Assembly (NCBI RefSeq): GCF_001644025.1
Contig: NZ_LUUK01000229.1
Location: 1-60,589 of the forward strand
Source: Methylomonas koyamae
GTDB taxonomy: Bacteria > Pseudomonadota > Gammaproteobacteria > Methylococcales > Methylomonadaceae
Direction of reading: 5' to 3'
Length of the DNA: 60,589 nucleotides
The translations under genes and the position numbers were made by a program. Below the pieces are notes generated by a model. That model did not search any database. It was not told the DNA's origin and saw only the letters and a program-made list of their open reading frames with translations. Position 1 is the stretch's first letter; each line of letters begins with the position of its first letter. This document shows, piece after piece, positions 28,410 through 37,307 of this stretch.

Positions 28410-28619
28410 GCTCTCGGCAAGTCTAAGAGCGGATTACCTGCCTTGGAATGGTTTGATGTGGTTTCAAAAATTGACAGCGCAACGAAATCCGCTCCTTAAC
28501 TTGCCTCCGACGCATACTGCTTACAAGTAACGGAATTAGCAAAGACGCTTTCACGACCGCTAGACGCTCTCTGTCCAACAGCGATACCCAAAACAAAGCG
28601 CCAAAATGACGAAATTAAA

Positions 28620-28748
28620 ATGTTTTCAAATATTTACGTTAGATTGTTGATTTGCCTGGTTTGGCTCTCCTCTGTCATATTGCTGGCATCGTGTTGCGGT
28701 CAAAACACCCCAGTCCCTATCGATCAATCTTCGTCGACAACGGCGTAA
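28620..28748 (+). CDS. Tiny lipoprotein (42 residues)
   Basis: The frame starts MFSNIYVRLLICLVWLSSV and has a lipobox ILLASCC, followed by a short polar tail GQNTPVPIDQSSSTTA. The hydrophobic signal and Cys position are typical of entericidin-sized lipoproteins. The ribosome site is weak (A-rich upstream sequence). It is about 210 nt downstream of the operator-bearing promoter and 115 nt before the glycosyltransferase-phosphatase gene. Function unknown; it could be a real small protein or a chance frame. Confidence 0.5.
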   Translation: MFSNIYVRLLICLVWLSSVILLASCCGQNTPVPIDQSSSTTA

Positions 28749-28863
28749 GCCGACAAACATTCCAACTATCCGGGATGTCACCTTAGCAGCCGAAACTCGC
28801 AGAATTGGGCCCACTTGAAACTGTGGGACCGACTTCGGGACTGCAAATGACTAGGAATAGCGC

Positions 28864-30354
28864 ATGAAATCGAAATATCGACACTGGGTATTCGTCAAGA
28901 GAAAGAAAAACAGACGGACTCATCAACAACGCGATTCGAACGCCTGTGCGACCGTCGTGATACCGGCTTTGAACGAAGCCAGACGCATCCAGGAAGTGGT
29001 TGCTTACGCCTTGGCAGACTCGGCTACCGCCGAAGTGATTGTCGTCGACGATAGCTCCATCGACGATACAGCGATGCTGGCAAGACAGGCCGGTGCCAAG
29101 GTCATGACCAGTAGCATGTTGGGCAAAGGCGTCTCGATGCGCGACGGCGCGGCGGCGGCTACTCATGATTTGGTCGTTTATCTGGACGGCGATCTGACCA
29201 ATTTACGTCCAGGCATCGTCACCAGCCTCTGCTTGCCGCTGCTTAACGAGGGGGCGGACTTCGTCAAAGCCCGCTTCGGACGCGGTGGCGGCCGGGTTAC
29301 CGAACTCACCGCCAAACCAATGCTGAAAGTGTTCTTCCCCGAACTGGCGCATCTGGCTCAGCCGTTGGGCGGAATCATTGCCGCACGCAAACGCCTGTTG
29401 CAAACCATTAGATTCGAAGATGATTATGGTGTCGATGCCGGTCTGTTGCTTGACGCTCATTTGGCCGGCGCCAAGCTGGCGGAAGTTGACATTGGCTTGT
29501 TGGAACATGATAGCCAGCCGCTGCAAGATTTATCGCTGATGGCCAACGAGGTCAGCCGCGCCATTTTCGATCGCGCCAAAAAAGCTGGACGCCTGCATGT
29601 GGAACAGGTCACGGCCATGTACGAGAACCAACGCCAAGTGGCTGCCGGTATCGATTATGTGCTGTCTCTTCGCAGGGGACGCCGATGCTTACTTTTGCTG
29701 GACATGGACGGCACGGTAACCCCATCGCGATTTGCGCTGGAACTGGCACGCAACACCGGAAACGAAGCGGCTTTGGTGCAACTACTGGATACGCCTCATG
29801 ACGATGCCATAACTCGTAGCGAGCGGATTGCCGAGTTGTTTCGCTTCATTCACAAGCAGCAATTCGAACAGGTGGCTCGTACGCTGGAAATCCGTCCAGG
29901 CGTCATCGAATTCGTCAAGCAGGCAAGACGAGCCGGTTTCATGGTCGGTGTCGTCAGCGACAGCTATTTTGTTGCTGCCGATATTATAAGACGTCGCATA
30001 TTTGCTGATTTCGCGCTGGCTCATACCCTGACTTTCGATGGGGAGGTCTGCAACGGCCAGTTACAAATCAATCCGGCTTTCTTGCCCGACGACGTCAATT
30101 CAGTTACCCCGATTTGTAAAAGCAACGCGATGCGATGCTTCTTGGCAGATAAATCACAACCCCCGGTCGAACTGATTTGGGCTGTCGGCGATAACCTTAA
30201 TGATTTGGAAATGTTGCGGCTAGCAGATAACGCCTTCGTCATCGATCCCAAGTCGCCTAAACTACTTGAGGAGCCTGGAATCACGCTTATCAGTGAATTC
30301 AACGACTTAGTGGAGTTGTTAACGCATGAGGCGTCGGAAAGTATCGAAGCGTAA
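28864..30354 (+). CDS. Fused GpgS-like glycosyltransferase and HAD phosphatase (predicted glucosylglycerate synthesis)
   Basis: The 496-residue protein has two enzymes. Residues ~28-245 are a GT-A glycosyltransferase with VVIPALNEARRIQEV, VDDSSIDDT, LGKG (87-90), the metal-binding YLDGDL (D108/D110), GGGRVTELTAKPML (141-154), QPLGG (166-170) and YGVDAGLLLD. This order matches glucosyl-3-phosphoglycerate synthase (GpgS, GT81). Residues ~272-485 are a HAD-IB phosphatase: DMDGT (D280, D282), Ser366, Lys419 and GDNLND (442-447). A fused synthase-phosphatase would make glucosyl-3-phosphoglycerate and dephosphorylate it to glucosylglycerate, a compatible solute. AGGAA ribosome site. The sugar donor and acceptor are inferred. 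Confidence 0.75.
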   Translation: MKSKYRHWVFVKRKKNRRTHQQRDSNACATVVIPALNEARRIQEVVAYALADSATAEVIVVDDSSIDDTAMLARQAGAKVMTSSMLGKGVSMRDGAAAATHDLVVYLDGDLTNLRPGIVTSLCLPLLNEGADFVKARFGRGGGRVTELTAKPMLKVFFPELAHLAQPLGGIIAARKRLLQTIRFEDDYGVDAGLLLDAHLAGAKLAEVDIGLLEHDSQPLQDLSLMANEVSRAIFDRAKKAGRLHVEQVTAMYENQRQVAAGIDYVLSLRRGRRCLLLLDMDGTVTPSRFALELARNTGNEAALVQLLDTPHDDAITRSERIAELFRFIHKQQFEQVARTLEIRPGVIEFVKQARRAGFMVGVVSDSYFVAADIIRRRIFADFALAHTLTFDGEVCNGQLQINPAFLPDDVNSVTPICKSNAMRCFLADKSQPPVELIWAVGDNLNDLEMLRLADNAFVIDPKSPKLLEEPGITLISEFNDLVELLTHEASESIEA

Positions 30355-30443
30355 CGGCATCCGGGTTTAGTCATTTTTAATCGCGCACTCCGTGTCGTGA
30401 TTACTCGACTAATACAAACATCGTCAGGGCCATTGGGGTTTTT

Positions 30444-30743
30444 ATGAGCTTCACGCGTTGCACAGCTGTGATATTTATTGTCAGTTTGCTATGTATCTTC
30501 GGTTGCGAGCAACACAATCCGGAGCCAGGCGCTCAATCGAGCCAATCGAAGCGGTTTGCTGAAAGTACAAGGCAAGCGGTTATACAGTGCCTTAAGTCCC
30601 GCTCATACATTGTAAGCTCTGAAAATTCAACCAGAAGTATCCGCGGACACGATTTCCAAACGGATCCGAATAGAGTGTCTTGCTCAGACATTTATTATTA
30701 CAACCAAGGTCGCTTGGGTCGACATCCCAATACTCCCAAATAG
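30444..30743 (+). CDS. Small lipoprotein of unknown function
   Basis: The 99-residue product has a lipoprotein signal (FIVSLLCIFGC, lipidation Cys at ~21) and a polar mature part with ESTRQAVIQCLKSRSYI and a Tyr-rich end (SDIYYYNQGRLG). A GGGG run lies about 7 nt upstream of the ATG. It is 89 nt after the glycosyltransferase-phosphatase gene on the same strand and could be its co-transcribed partner. No family recognised. Confidence 0.55.
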   Translation: MSFTRCTAVIFIVSLLCIFGCEQHNPEPGAQSSQSKRFAESTRQAVIQCLKSRSYIVSSENSTRSIRGHDFQTDPNRVSCSDIYYYNQGRLGRHPNTPK

Positions 30744-30781
30744 GCGGCAAAATATCCTCTTGTAAGGATACCCTCACAAAT

Positions 30782-30810
30782 CGCGAATCGTCTAACTGCA
30801 ACGATTCGCG
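30782..30810 (+). terminator. 10-bp hairpin after the lipoprotein gene
   Basis: CGCGAATCGT (30782-30791) is perfectly complementary to ACGATTCGCG (30801-30810) across a 9-nt loop. No T-run follows, so it is a weak terminator candidate, but its place between the 30743 stop and the next promoter at 30893 fits an mRNA 3' end. Confidence 0.45.
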
Positions 30811-30892
30811 CTTAGCGGCCTCCTGTCGCAAACAATGTTATCGAGAAATCAACCCGTTAGAACCTGCCCCTCTTTGCAACAATGCGTTTCTA

Positions 30893-30931
30893 CAAACATT
30901 GTTTGCTTCAACATTACCTCATCACTAGAAT
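30893..30931 (+). promoter_or_regulatory. Promoter of the ClC-CPA2 pair with the same palindromic operator
   Basis: -35 TTGCTT (30903-30908) and -10 TAGAAT (30926-30931) are 17 bp apart. The perfect palindrome CAAACATTGTTTG (30893-30905) overlaps the -35, and CAACATT begins 3 bp later (30909), as at 28371-28409. Only one half of the second palindrome is kept here. The predicted transcript start is near 30938, leaving about 200 nt of leader before the ClC start. Confidence 0.65.
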
Positions 30932-31142
30932 GCGGTCAGTAACGCAAATGACCCAATAGATTAAAGCGACTGAATGCGTTAAGAAAGAAAGGTATTCGGT
31001 GAAGCTCTAGCCATTGTCGGTTCGTTTGGTAAGGCTGCACCGAATATATGGCTGGCGATTTCAAATCGCTTACTTTGTCGGGAAACGTAACTTGGCTGTA
31101 ATCGTCGATTGTGAAGGCCAATCACCTGCCTCCGGGGGAAAT

Positions 31143-32474
31143 TTGTTGCAACGTGATCCATCAGAACACCAATCCGCTTCAAAGGTAGAATTTAATCGGC
31201 AGCGGAACCATTTGATACCCCAAGCGCTTGTGCTCGGATTGACGACCGGCGCAACTTCGGTAGCATTCCATATAGCAATGAATAGCGCAGAAGCATTTCG
31301 AAAAAAGTTTTTAGACTTATCACATCAGAACCCCGACTTCGGCGTTGGAATGATTCTGGGATTAGCGTTAATCACCCTGATCATCTCCGCCGGAATCGTC
31401 AGACAATTTGCACCCGAGGCAAGCGGCAGCGGCATCCCCCACATTAAGGGCGTATTGATTGGGCACCGGCATTTCCGCTGGTTTCGGGTGCTGATTACCA
31501 AGTTTATCAGCATGGTCATTGGCGGCATTGGCGGCCTTGTCGTTGGTCGCGCCGGTCCCTGTGTACATATGGGAAGTTCCATAGGGCAAGGGCTAGCCAA
31601 TATCTGGCCTAAAAACGGTAACCCCGAGCATACGATATTGATTGCTGCCGGCGGCGGCGCCGGACTCACGGCGGCATTCAACGCCCCTCTCTCCGGCTTG
31701 ACCTTTGTATTGGAAGAACTTGAACGGCGATGCTCTTCGCTCGAATTCGTGACCGCCGCCATGGCCTGTCTGACAGCGGATATGGTGTGCCGCGCGGCGC
31801 TCGGCCAACAACCCGCCTTTCATTTCGTTAATTTCACCGCTCCGCCGCTGAGTCTTCTTATTGCATTCGTTCCTTTGGGTTTACTATCCGCCCTATTGGG
31901 TAGTTTGTTCACGCATGCCTTGTTGCGGGGACAACGATTGATTACCCTGAGTGTTTGGCCGAAAACGATGTGGTGGCTGACTTTGGCAACCTGGCTGACA
32001 GCCACAGCTTGGTATGCGCCCGAATTATTGGGCGGCGGCTATGATTTTGTGAATGAAATTCTCGTAGGCCGGGAACTCACACTGGGAACGATAGCGCTAT
32101 TCTTTGTCAGCCGATTCGTGTTGACTATCGGTAGTTCCTGCTCGGGCGCGGCCGGGGGGATTTTTATGCCGATCTTGGTTTTGGGCGCATTGCTGGGTTG
32201 GGGTGTCGGTGCGACCACACAATTGTTTTTTCCCGAATTAAATGCAGATCCTAGGCTATTTGCCGTTATCGGGATGGCTGCATATTTTAGCGGAGTGGTA
32301 CAAGCGCCTTTAACGGGCATCGTGTTAATCATCGAGATGACCAGTGATTACGCATTGATTTTGCCGCTATTCATCGCCTGTTTTACCGCTTTGCTCATCG
32401 TGAATTGGTTAGGATGTCCTCCCGTTTATGAAGCCTTGCTGGAAAACGAATTGCGACAAAAACGAATTCAGTAA
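31143..32474 (+). CDS. ClC family voltage-gated chloride channel / Cl-/H+ antiporter
   Basis: Moves chloride across the inner membrane. The protein has the ClC signature motifs GSGIPHIKG, GRAGPCVHMGSSIG (GREGP-like, with Ala replacing the gating Glu), AAFNAPLSGLTFVLEEL and GAAGGIFMPILVLGA. It has no C-terminal CBS domains. The start is uncertain: the frame is open from 31014 with no ATG, and I chose the TTG at 31143 because a GGGGGA site lies just upstream and it gives the usual ~26 residues before the first helix. The missing gating Glu suggests a channel rather than an exchanger. It is followed 55 nt later by a CPA2 gene. Confidence 0.88.
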   Translation: MLQRDPSEHQSASKVEFNRQRNHLIPQALVLGLTTGATSVAFHIAMNSAEAFRKKFLDLSHQNPDFGVGMILGLALITLIISAGIVRQFAPEASGSGIPHIKGVLIGHRHFRWFRVLITKFISMVIGGIGGLVVGRAGPCVHMGSSIGQGLANIWPKNGNPEHTILIAAGGGAGLTAAFNAPLSGLTFVLEELERRCSSLEFVTAAMACLTADMVCRAALGQQPAFHFVNFTAPPLSLLIAFVPLGLLSALLGSLFTHALLRGQRLITLSVWPKTMWWLTLATWLTATAWYAPELLGGGYDFVNEILVGRELTLGTIALFFVSRFVLTIGSSCSGAAGGIFMPILVLGALLGWGVGATTQLFFPELNADPRLFAVIGMAAYFSGVVQAPLTGIVLIIEMTSDYALILPLFIACFTALLIVNWLGCPPVYEALLENELRQKRIQ

Positions 32475-32529
32475 TAATTTCACTGATACCGCCTGATATT
32501 CTAGCCAGCACCTCTTAGGAGACACAGTT

Positions 32530-33693
32530 ATGGAATCTTACCGTATCGCATTATTTGTCATCGCCTTGGCGGCGGCTTTCTCTCCCTTGCTTGCCAGAAT
32601 TCCAACACGCTTCCGCATGCCAGTCGTGGCGACGGAAATGCTTCTTGGAATGATAATCGGCCCTCATATTTTCAACTGGGTATCACCAGACGGTTTAGTC
32701 GGTATGCTAGGTGAGCTGGGCTTGACGTTTTTGCTGTTCATGGTGGGCATGGAAATCAATCTCGGCGAAATTCAAGGCAAACCCTTGACGCTGGCCATTG
32801 GCGGGTGGTTTCTTTCGTTTACGGTGGCCATGGCTTGCATGTCCGTCGTGCATGCCATCGGCCTGATTCAGGCACCGCCGCTTTTAGCAGCGGTAGCCTT
32901 ATCGACCACCGCACTCGGCGTATTGGCCCCGATTCTGCGAGATGAAGGCATTCTGAATACGGACTTCGGCAAAATGCTGCTGTCGGCGGCGGCAATGGGT
33001 GAATTCGGCCCGCTGATGGTGGTCTCCATGCTGATCATCCCGACCCATAGTACCTTTTTGCATACCGTTTTCATCTTGGCCTTTGTGGGGATTACTTTTG
33101 TGATAGCGGATACGGCGATCAACGCCCGCTCCTCCACTTTAATCGATCTCCTGGCCCAAACCATGCAAAGTAGTGGCCAACTGCCGGTGAGAATCTGTAT
33201 TGCGCTCCAGGCCCTACTGGTGGTTTTAGCCGGCGAGTTTGGGTTGAATGTGGTGGTCGGCGCATTCGCGGCGGGCATGGTGGTGGGCCTTGCCAGCAAA
33301 GGCGAAGGCGGCATGATTCTTCGGCAGAAACTGGATGCCATCGGTTATGGTTTCTTAATCCCCATTTTCTTTATCGTCGCCGGCATGAAATTTGACGTCA
33401 GCGCACTGTGGGCGAATCCGCTGGTTCCAGTCCAGATCATCTGCCTATTGGGTTTGTTGATTCTAATTCGTGGCGTGCCGGTAATCCTTTACTACCCAGT
33501 TTTAGCGTCAAACGACAGATTGCCTTTTGCACTCTATTCCGCGACAGGCCTGCCCATGATCGTCATTATCTCCGAAATCGGGGTCTCGTCCGGCCTGATG
33601 GCCCCGGATCGAGCAGCCGTTCTGGTCAGTGCCGGGATGATTTCCGTTTTGCTGTTTCCTCTACTGGCCGAAAGAATAAGACAGCATTCGTAA
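32530..33693 (+). CDS. CPA2-type cation:proton antiporter, membrane domain only
   Basis: The 387-residue protein has about 12 hydrophobic segments and CPA2 motifs: RMPVVATEMLLGMIIGPHIF, LLFMVGMEINLGEI, the STTALGVLAPILRDEG helix, and GAFAAGMVVGLASKGEG. It lacks the TrkA-N domain found in full-length KefB/KefC. An AGGAG site lies upstream of the ATG. It is 55 nt after the ClC gene, consistent with a paired role in pH or ion balance (chloride plus monovalent cation). Ion specificity cannot be read from sequence. Confidence 0.88.
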   Translation: MESYRIALFVIALAAAFSPLLARIPTRFRMPVVATEMLLGMIIGPHIFNWVSPDGLVGMLGELGLTFLLFMVGMEINLGEIQGKPLTLAIGGWFLSFTVAMACMSVVHAIGLIQAPPLLAAVALSTTALGVLAPILRDEGILNTDFGKMLLSAAAMGEFGPLMVVSMLIIPTHSTFLHTVFILAFVGITFVIADTAINARSSTLIDLLAQTMQSSGQLPVRICIALQALLVVLAGEFGLNVVVGAFAAGMVVGLASKGEGGMILRQKLDAIGYGFLIPIFFIVAGMKFDVSALWANPLVPVQIICLLGLLILIRGVPVILYYPVLASNDRLPFALYSATGLPMIVIISEIGVSSGLMAPDRAAVLVSAGMISVLLFPLLAERIRQHS

Positions 33694-33755
33694 AGTCCTA
33701 TGCCCGTACAATTGCCAACCAAACCAGTTTCAAGCGTCAGCCGTTACATTGACAC

Positions 33756-35078
33756 TTAATTAGCCACGCCAACAATGTCTTGTTCCGCCTGATTCTCTGA
33801 TTTAGCGGTGACGGTTTGCGTGGGCCGCTTCAGGTTTCTGCCTAAGGTAGCTTTTTTCATGGCGTTGATGACTATCGGGTTGGGTGAAAAATATTCCGGC
33901 GTGTTCCACTGACTCCATTTGTGTTTGATCGTGTTGAAATCATCCGTGGCAATATTGGCAACATTGCTATTTTGTTCAGTTGTGTTGTACATACCCCAGT
34001 TATTACGACCTACTACCTTATAAGACCAAGTGGTCCAATGGCTGCCGGTTTCTGTAAATTGCTGAAGTCCGTAATCCCATGATTCGGCATTTTCGAATAG
34101 TGTGAATTCTCCAATAAAATGCGGCACGTTATATTCGGTGCCCCATTTCCGCGCGTCTTGTATCCACCCATCCACAGCGTTTTTCATCACCGCGAAATCG
34201 TTATTGTTTTGCCACTGGTAATAATGCAAGGAATAGACGACGTTCTCCCAGTTTTTCTCTTGGGGATTGGGAAGCGTGTTCCACCACCAAATAGCTTCCA
34301 TAATAATGATATGGTCTGGATCAATCGCTCGGATGGCATGATACAGACGGTTGTAAAGGCTAACCACCCCAGATCCCATCCGGCCGGGAAACGTCTCGGA
34401 AGGTTCATTCAGTAGGTCATACCCCGCCACGGCGGCATTATCCTTAAAGCGCGTGGCGAGCGTTTCCCAAAGCTCAACCAGTTGATTCTGATAGAGCGGG
34501 GTAGAATACAGCAAAGCGCCGTTTTGCCGGCCTGAGTGATGGGCTCCGTTCTGCGATCCTGGCGCTCCGTGAAGATCAAGAACGGTGTAGAGCCCATATT
34601 CCCGAGCTTTGTTGACGGTCCACTCGATTCTGGATAAATCAATGGCGCCTGTATCGTCCCGCCTCCAATTGCCCTCATCATCCATATGGTTAAACGCATA
34701 TACCGGCAAACGGATACAGTTGAGACCGGCTTCTGCGATGTTCTTGAAATCCTGTTCCGTGATCCAAGTATCCCAGTAAGAATTGTAAAGTTCCCACACG
34801 GCATCCTTGCCAAAACGCTCGGTTAGAACACTTCGCGCATCCCATTCATTTGATGCCCCAGCTAACGGGGACATCCAAGGTTCATGCCCCCTCCAACCGC
34901 CCAGATTAGTGCCGTATAAATGAACCTTTCGACCCAATCCATAGTTGTCTTTGATATCCGCTCCATCCACTTTAAGAAAATCCGAAGCGGCGTAGCATGA
35001 AGGAGAACCCATCACGATTGTCCAGAGTAACGCGGACAATCTCAGTACGCTTGGGTGAGTAACAGGTTTCGGTTTCAT
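33756..35078 (-). CDS. Secreted GH5 family glycoside hydrolase, exo-beta-1,3-glucanase-like
   Basis: The 440-residue product has a cleavable signal peptide (LSALLWTIVMGSPSCYA), then a (beta/alpha)8 domain. GH5 features are YGTNLGGW, CIRLPVY, DLHGAPGSQNG (typical of exo-1,3-glucanases), the acid/base Glu in YDLLNEP (about 225) and the nucleophile Glu in FIGEF (about 324). The start at 35078 fits the signal peptide; an AGTGA-like ribosome site precedes it. It converges on the CPA2 gene and is co-directional with amylosucrase. The predicted substrate is a beta-1,3-glucan outside the cytoplasm, perhaps the cell's own. Confidence 0.85.
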   Translation of the reverse strand: MKPKPVTHPSVLRLSALLWTIVMGSPSCYAASDFLKVDGADIKDNYGLGRKVHLYGTNLGGWRGHEPWMSPLAGASNEWDARSVLTERFGKDAVWELYNSYWDTWITEQDFKNIAEAGLNCIRLPVYAFNHMDDEGNWRRDDTGAIDLSRIEWTVNKAREYGLYTVLDLHGAPGSQNGAHHSGRQNGALLYSTPLYQNQLVELWETLATRFKDNAAVAGYDLLNEPSETFPGRMGSGVVSLYNRLYHAIRAIDPDHIIIMEAIWWWNTLPNPQEKNWENVVYSLHYYQWQNNNDFAVMKNAVDGWIQDARKWGTEYNVPHFIGEFTLFENAESWDYGLQQFTETGSHWTTWSYKVVGRNNWGMYNTTEQNSNVANIATDDFNTIKHKWSQWNTPEYFSPNPIVINAMKKATLGRNLKRPTQTVTAKSENQAEQDIVGVAN

Positions 35079-35275
35079 AAATATCACTTTAAATAACGTG
35101 GTCTCGGTACAGGGGTTGCAGGACAAAACAAGCTTAGGATTTTCCATCGTCGAACAATCGGTAAAGCGTCGACAACAGGTCTATCGTCGACAGTATTGTG
35201 AAGAACGCCTTCAACCTGCTCGGTCAATATACTCGATATGGTGATGAAATATTCGAAGCCGACTTAACTAGCACC

Positions 35276-37231
35276 TTATATTTCCGACAACCAATAGAAC
35301 TGAAAACCCTGCAACACGACCCGTCTGTCGTATTGCTCCGGCTTGCCGCCGCTGTAAACATCGACAAATTGCCCGTAGGGATTGATGCCCTTGCTTTTGA
35401 GCAAGTAAAGATCCAGGTATTGCGGATTGGCATCGAAATTGGCGACGACTATCACCCGCTCGGAAGGACGCAGGTGATCGAAACGAATGAAACACAATAA
35501 ATGCGCGTTATCGACGTCGACCAGTTCCCGGTTGTTGAAGTCGGCGAACGCGGAGATTTCCTTACGGATCGCGATCATTTTCTTCATTGCATTGAACAGG
35601 ACAAATTCGGTGGTGCCTTGTTTTTTGCGCAATTCGGCCCTGTCCCAATTAATCTTGGGTCGATGTATCCAGCGGTTGTCGTCACTTTTACCGGGGTCGT
35701 CGCGGTAACTGTAATCGTTGATGACGCCGAGCGCGTCACCGTTGTATAGCAATGGAATACCGCCGAAGGACAATATCAGGCTCTGCAATAACAGAATCTT
35801 TTGGATTGCGGAATCGATCAAGCCCTGGTCATTGTTTTCCCGGCCCGCTTCCAGCCCCGCCAGGGAAGCCAGCGAACCGCTGATACGGGCGTCGCCAGTG
35901 GTTTCGTTACGCATGAACACCATGCCTCTGGCCGGAGATCCTTCGAATTGACCGCTGAAATAATCGACTAGAAATTGCCGATGTGCGTGAGGGTCGTATC
36001 CCGCGGCGCGAATATCGTTGTCGTCGAAGCCAAAGCCGATATCGTCGTGGCAGCGCACATAATTCAACCAAGTGGCGCGCTCCAGTTTCGCCGGCAAGTT
36101 TTTTATCCCTTGACAGAGCAGTTTGGCATTTTGAGTGGCTATAGCATCCCATAGCAAGGCCATCAAAGTAGCGTTGTAAGCAATTTCGCATTCCTTGGCG
36201 ATGATTGCATCCTCGCCAAAATATTTGATGACTTCGAGCGGCGTGACAATGGCTTCAGCGATGAACAACACACCCGGCGCGGTGACCTGACAGCAATCCT
36301 TCATCAATTGCAATATCAGATGGGCATTGCGTTCATTCTGGCAGGTGGAGCCAATTTTTTTCCACAGAAAAGCGACGGCATCCAGGCGTAAGATATCAAC
36401 TCCCTGGTTAGCCCAGAACAAGATAATATCCAACATTTCGATGAACACCTCGGGGTTACTGTAATTCAAATCCCATTGGTAATCGTTGAAGACTGTCATC
36501 ACCCATTTTTGCATGTGCTCATTCCAGGTGAAGTTGCCCGGTGCCGACTCCGGGAAAACTTGCGGCATGGTCTGCTCGAACATATCGGGAATTTCCCGGT
36601 TATCGAAGACGAAGTAATAATCCTGATACCGACGTTCGCCCATAGTCGCCTTTCTGGCCCATTCGTGTTCGTCGGAGGTATGATTCATCACGATGTCCAG
36701 TACCAGCAGGATTTCGCGTTTTTTGAACTCCTTGGCCACTCGCCGCAGATCATTCAGATCGCCCAGCCTGTCGTCGATCTGTCTAAAATCACTGACCGCA
36801 TAGCCACCGTCGCTCTTGCCCGCGGGACACATCAGAATCGGCATGATATGCACCAAATTGATGCCGAGTTCCTGGAAATAAGGCGTCTTGCTTACCAGAT
36901 CGGCCAGATTTTCCGCGAAGCCGTTGGTATACAAGGCCATGCCGACCCATTTCTGCGACAGGAACCAGTTGTGATCCTGTTCGCGCTCCATGTCGATGCG
37001 CTCCAACTCGGCGGACCGATCGATATAGCCCTTGGCCATGGTTTCGACCAACCGCAGCATTTGCGGTTTAAAATCCTCCCGCTGACCGTACAGCGTGAAA
37101 AATAGCGAATAAATGGCATAAAAATTGGCGCCCAGCCGGGTGTAAAAGTGTCGAAGGTCCTGGCGACGAATCTCCGGTTTCAGATCATCCAGAATGGCGT
37201 TCAATAGCGAATGGGAGACTTGTTCATACAT
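35276..37231 (-). CDS. ams: Amylosucrase
   Basis: GH13 subfamily 4 enzyme that polymerises the glucose of sucrose into alpha-1,4-glucan, releasing fructose. The 651-residue length and the order of motifs match the family: VHIMPILMCPAGKSDGGYAV, DIVMNHTSDEHEW, DILRLDAVAFLWK (nucleophile D284), FIAEAIV (acid/base E326) and VRCHDDIGF (transition-state Asp, ~393). The numbering is nearly that of the Neisseria enzyme (D286, E328). It links sucrose to glycogen-like storage and recycles the osmolyte. It is downstream of the sucrose synthesis genes, 76 nt after the GGDEF gene, all on the minus strand. Confidence 0.95.
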   Translation of the reverse strand: MYEQVSHSLLNAILDDLKPEIRRQDLRHFYTRLGANFYAIYSLFFTLYGQREDFKPQMLRLVETMAKGYIDRSAELERIDMEREQDHNWFLSQKWVGMALYTNGFAENLADLVSKTPYFQELGINLVHIMPILMCPAGKSDGGYAVSDFRQIDDRLGDLNDLRRVAKEFKKREILLVLDIVMNHTSDEHEWARKATMGERRYQDYYFVFDNREIPDMFEQTMPQVFPESAPGNFTWNEHMQKWVMTVFNDYQWDLNYSNPEVFIEMLDIILFWANQGVDILRLDAVAFLWKKIGSTCQNERNAHLILQLMKDCCQVTAPGVLFIAEAIVTPLEVIKYFGEDAIIAKECEIAYNATLMALLWDAIATQNAKLLCQGIKNLPAKLERATWLNYVRCHDDIGFGFDDNDIRAAGYDPHAHRQFLVDYFSGQFEGSPARGMVFMRNETTGDARISGSLASLAGLEAGRENNDQGLIDSAIQKILLLQSLILSFGGIPLLYNGDALGVINDYSYRDDPGKSDDNRWIHRPKINWDRAELRKKQGTTEFVLFNAMKKMIAIRKEISAFADFNNRELVDVDNAHLLCFIRFDHLRPSERVIVVANFDANPQYLDLYLLKSKGINPYGQFVDVYSGGKPEQYDRRVVLQGFQFYWLSEI

Positions 37232-37307
37232 GTCGTTACGGAATCCATGGTTGGGATGATGTAAAAACTCACTAATAAATCAGGTTGCCACGCTACCGGT
37301 AAAGATT

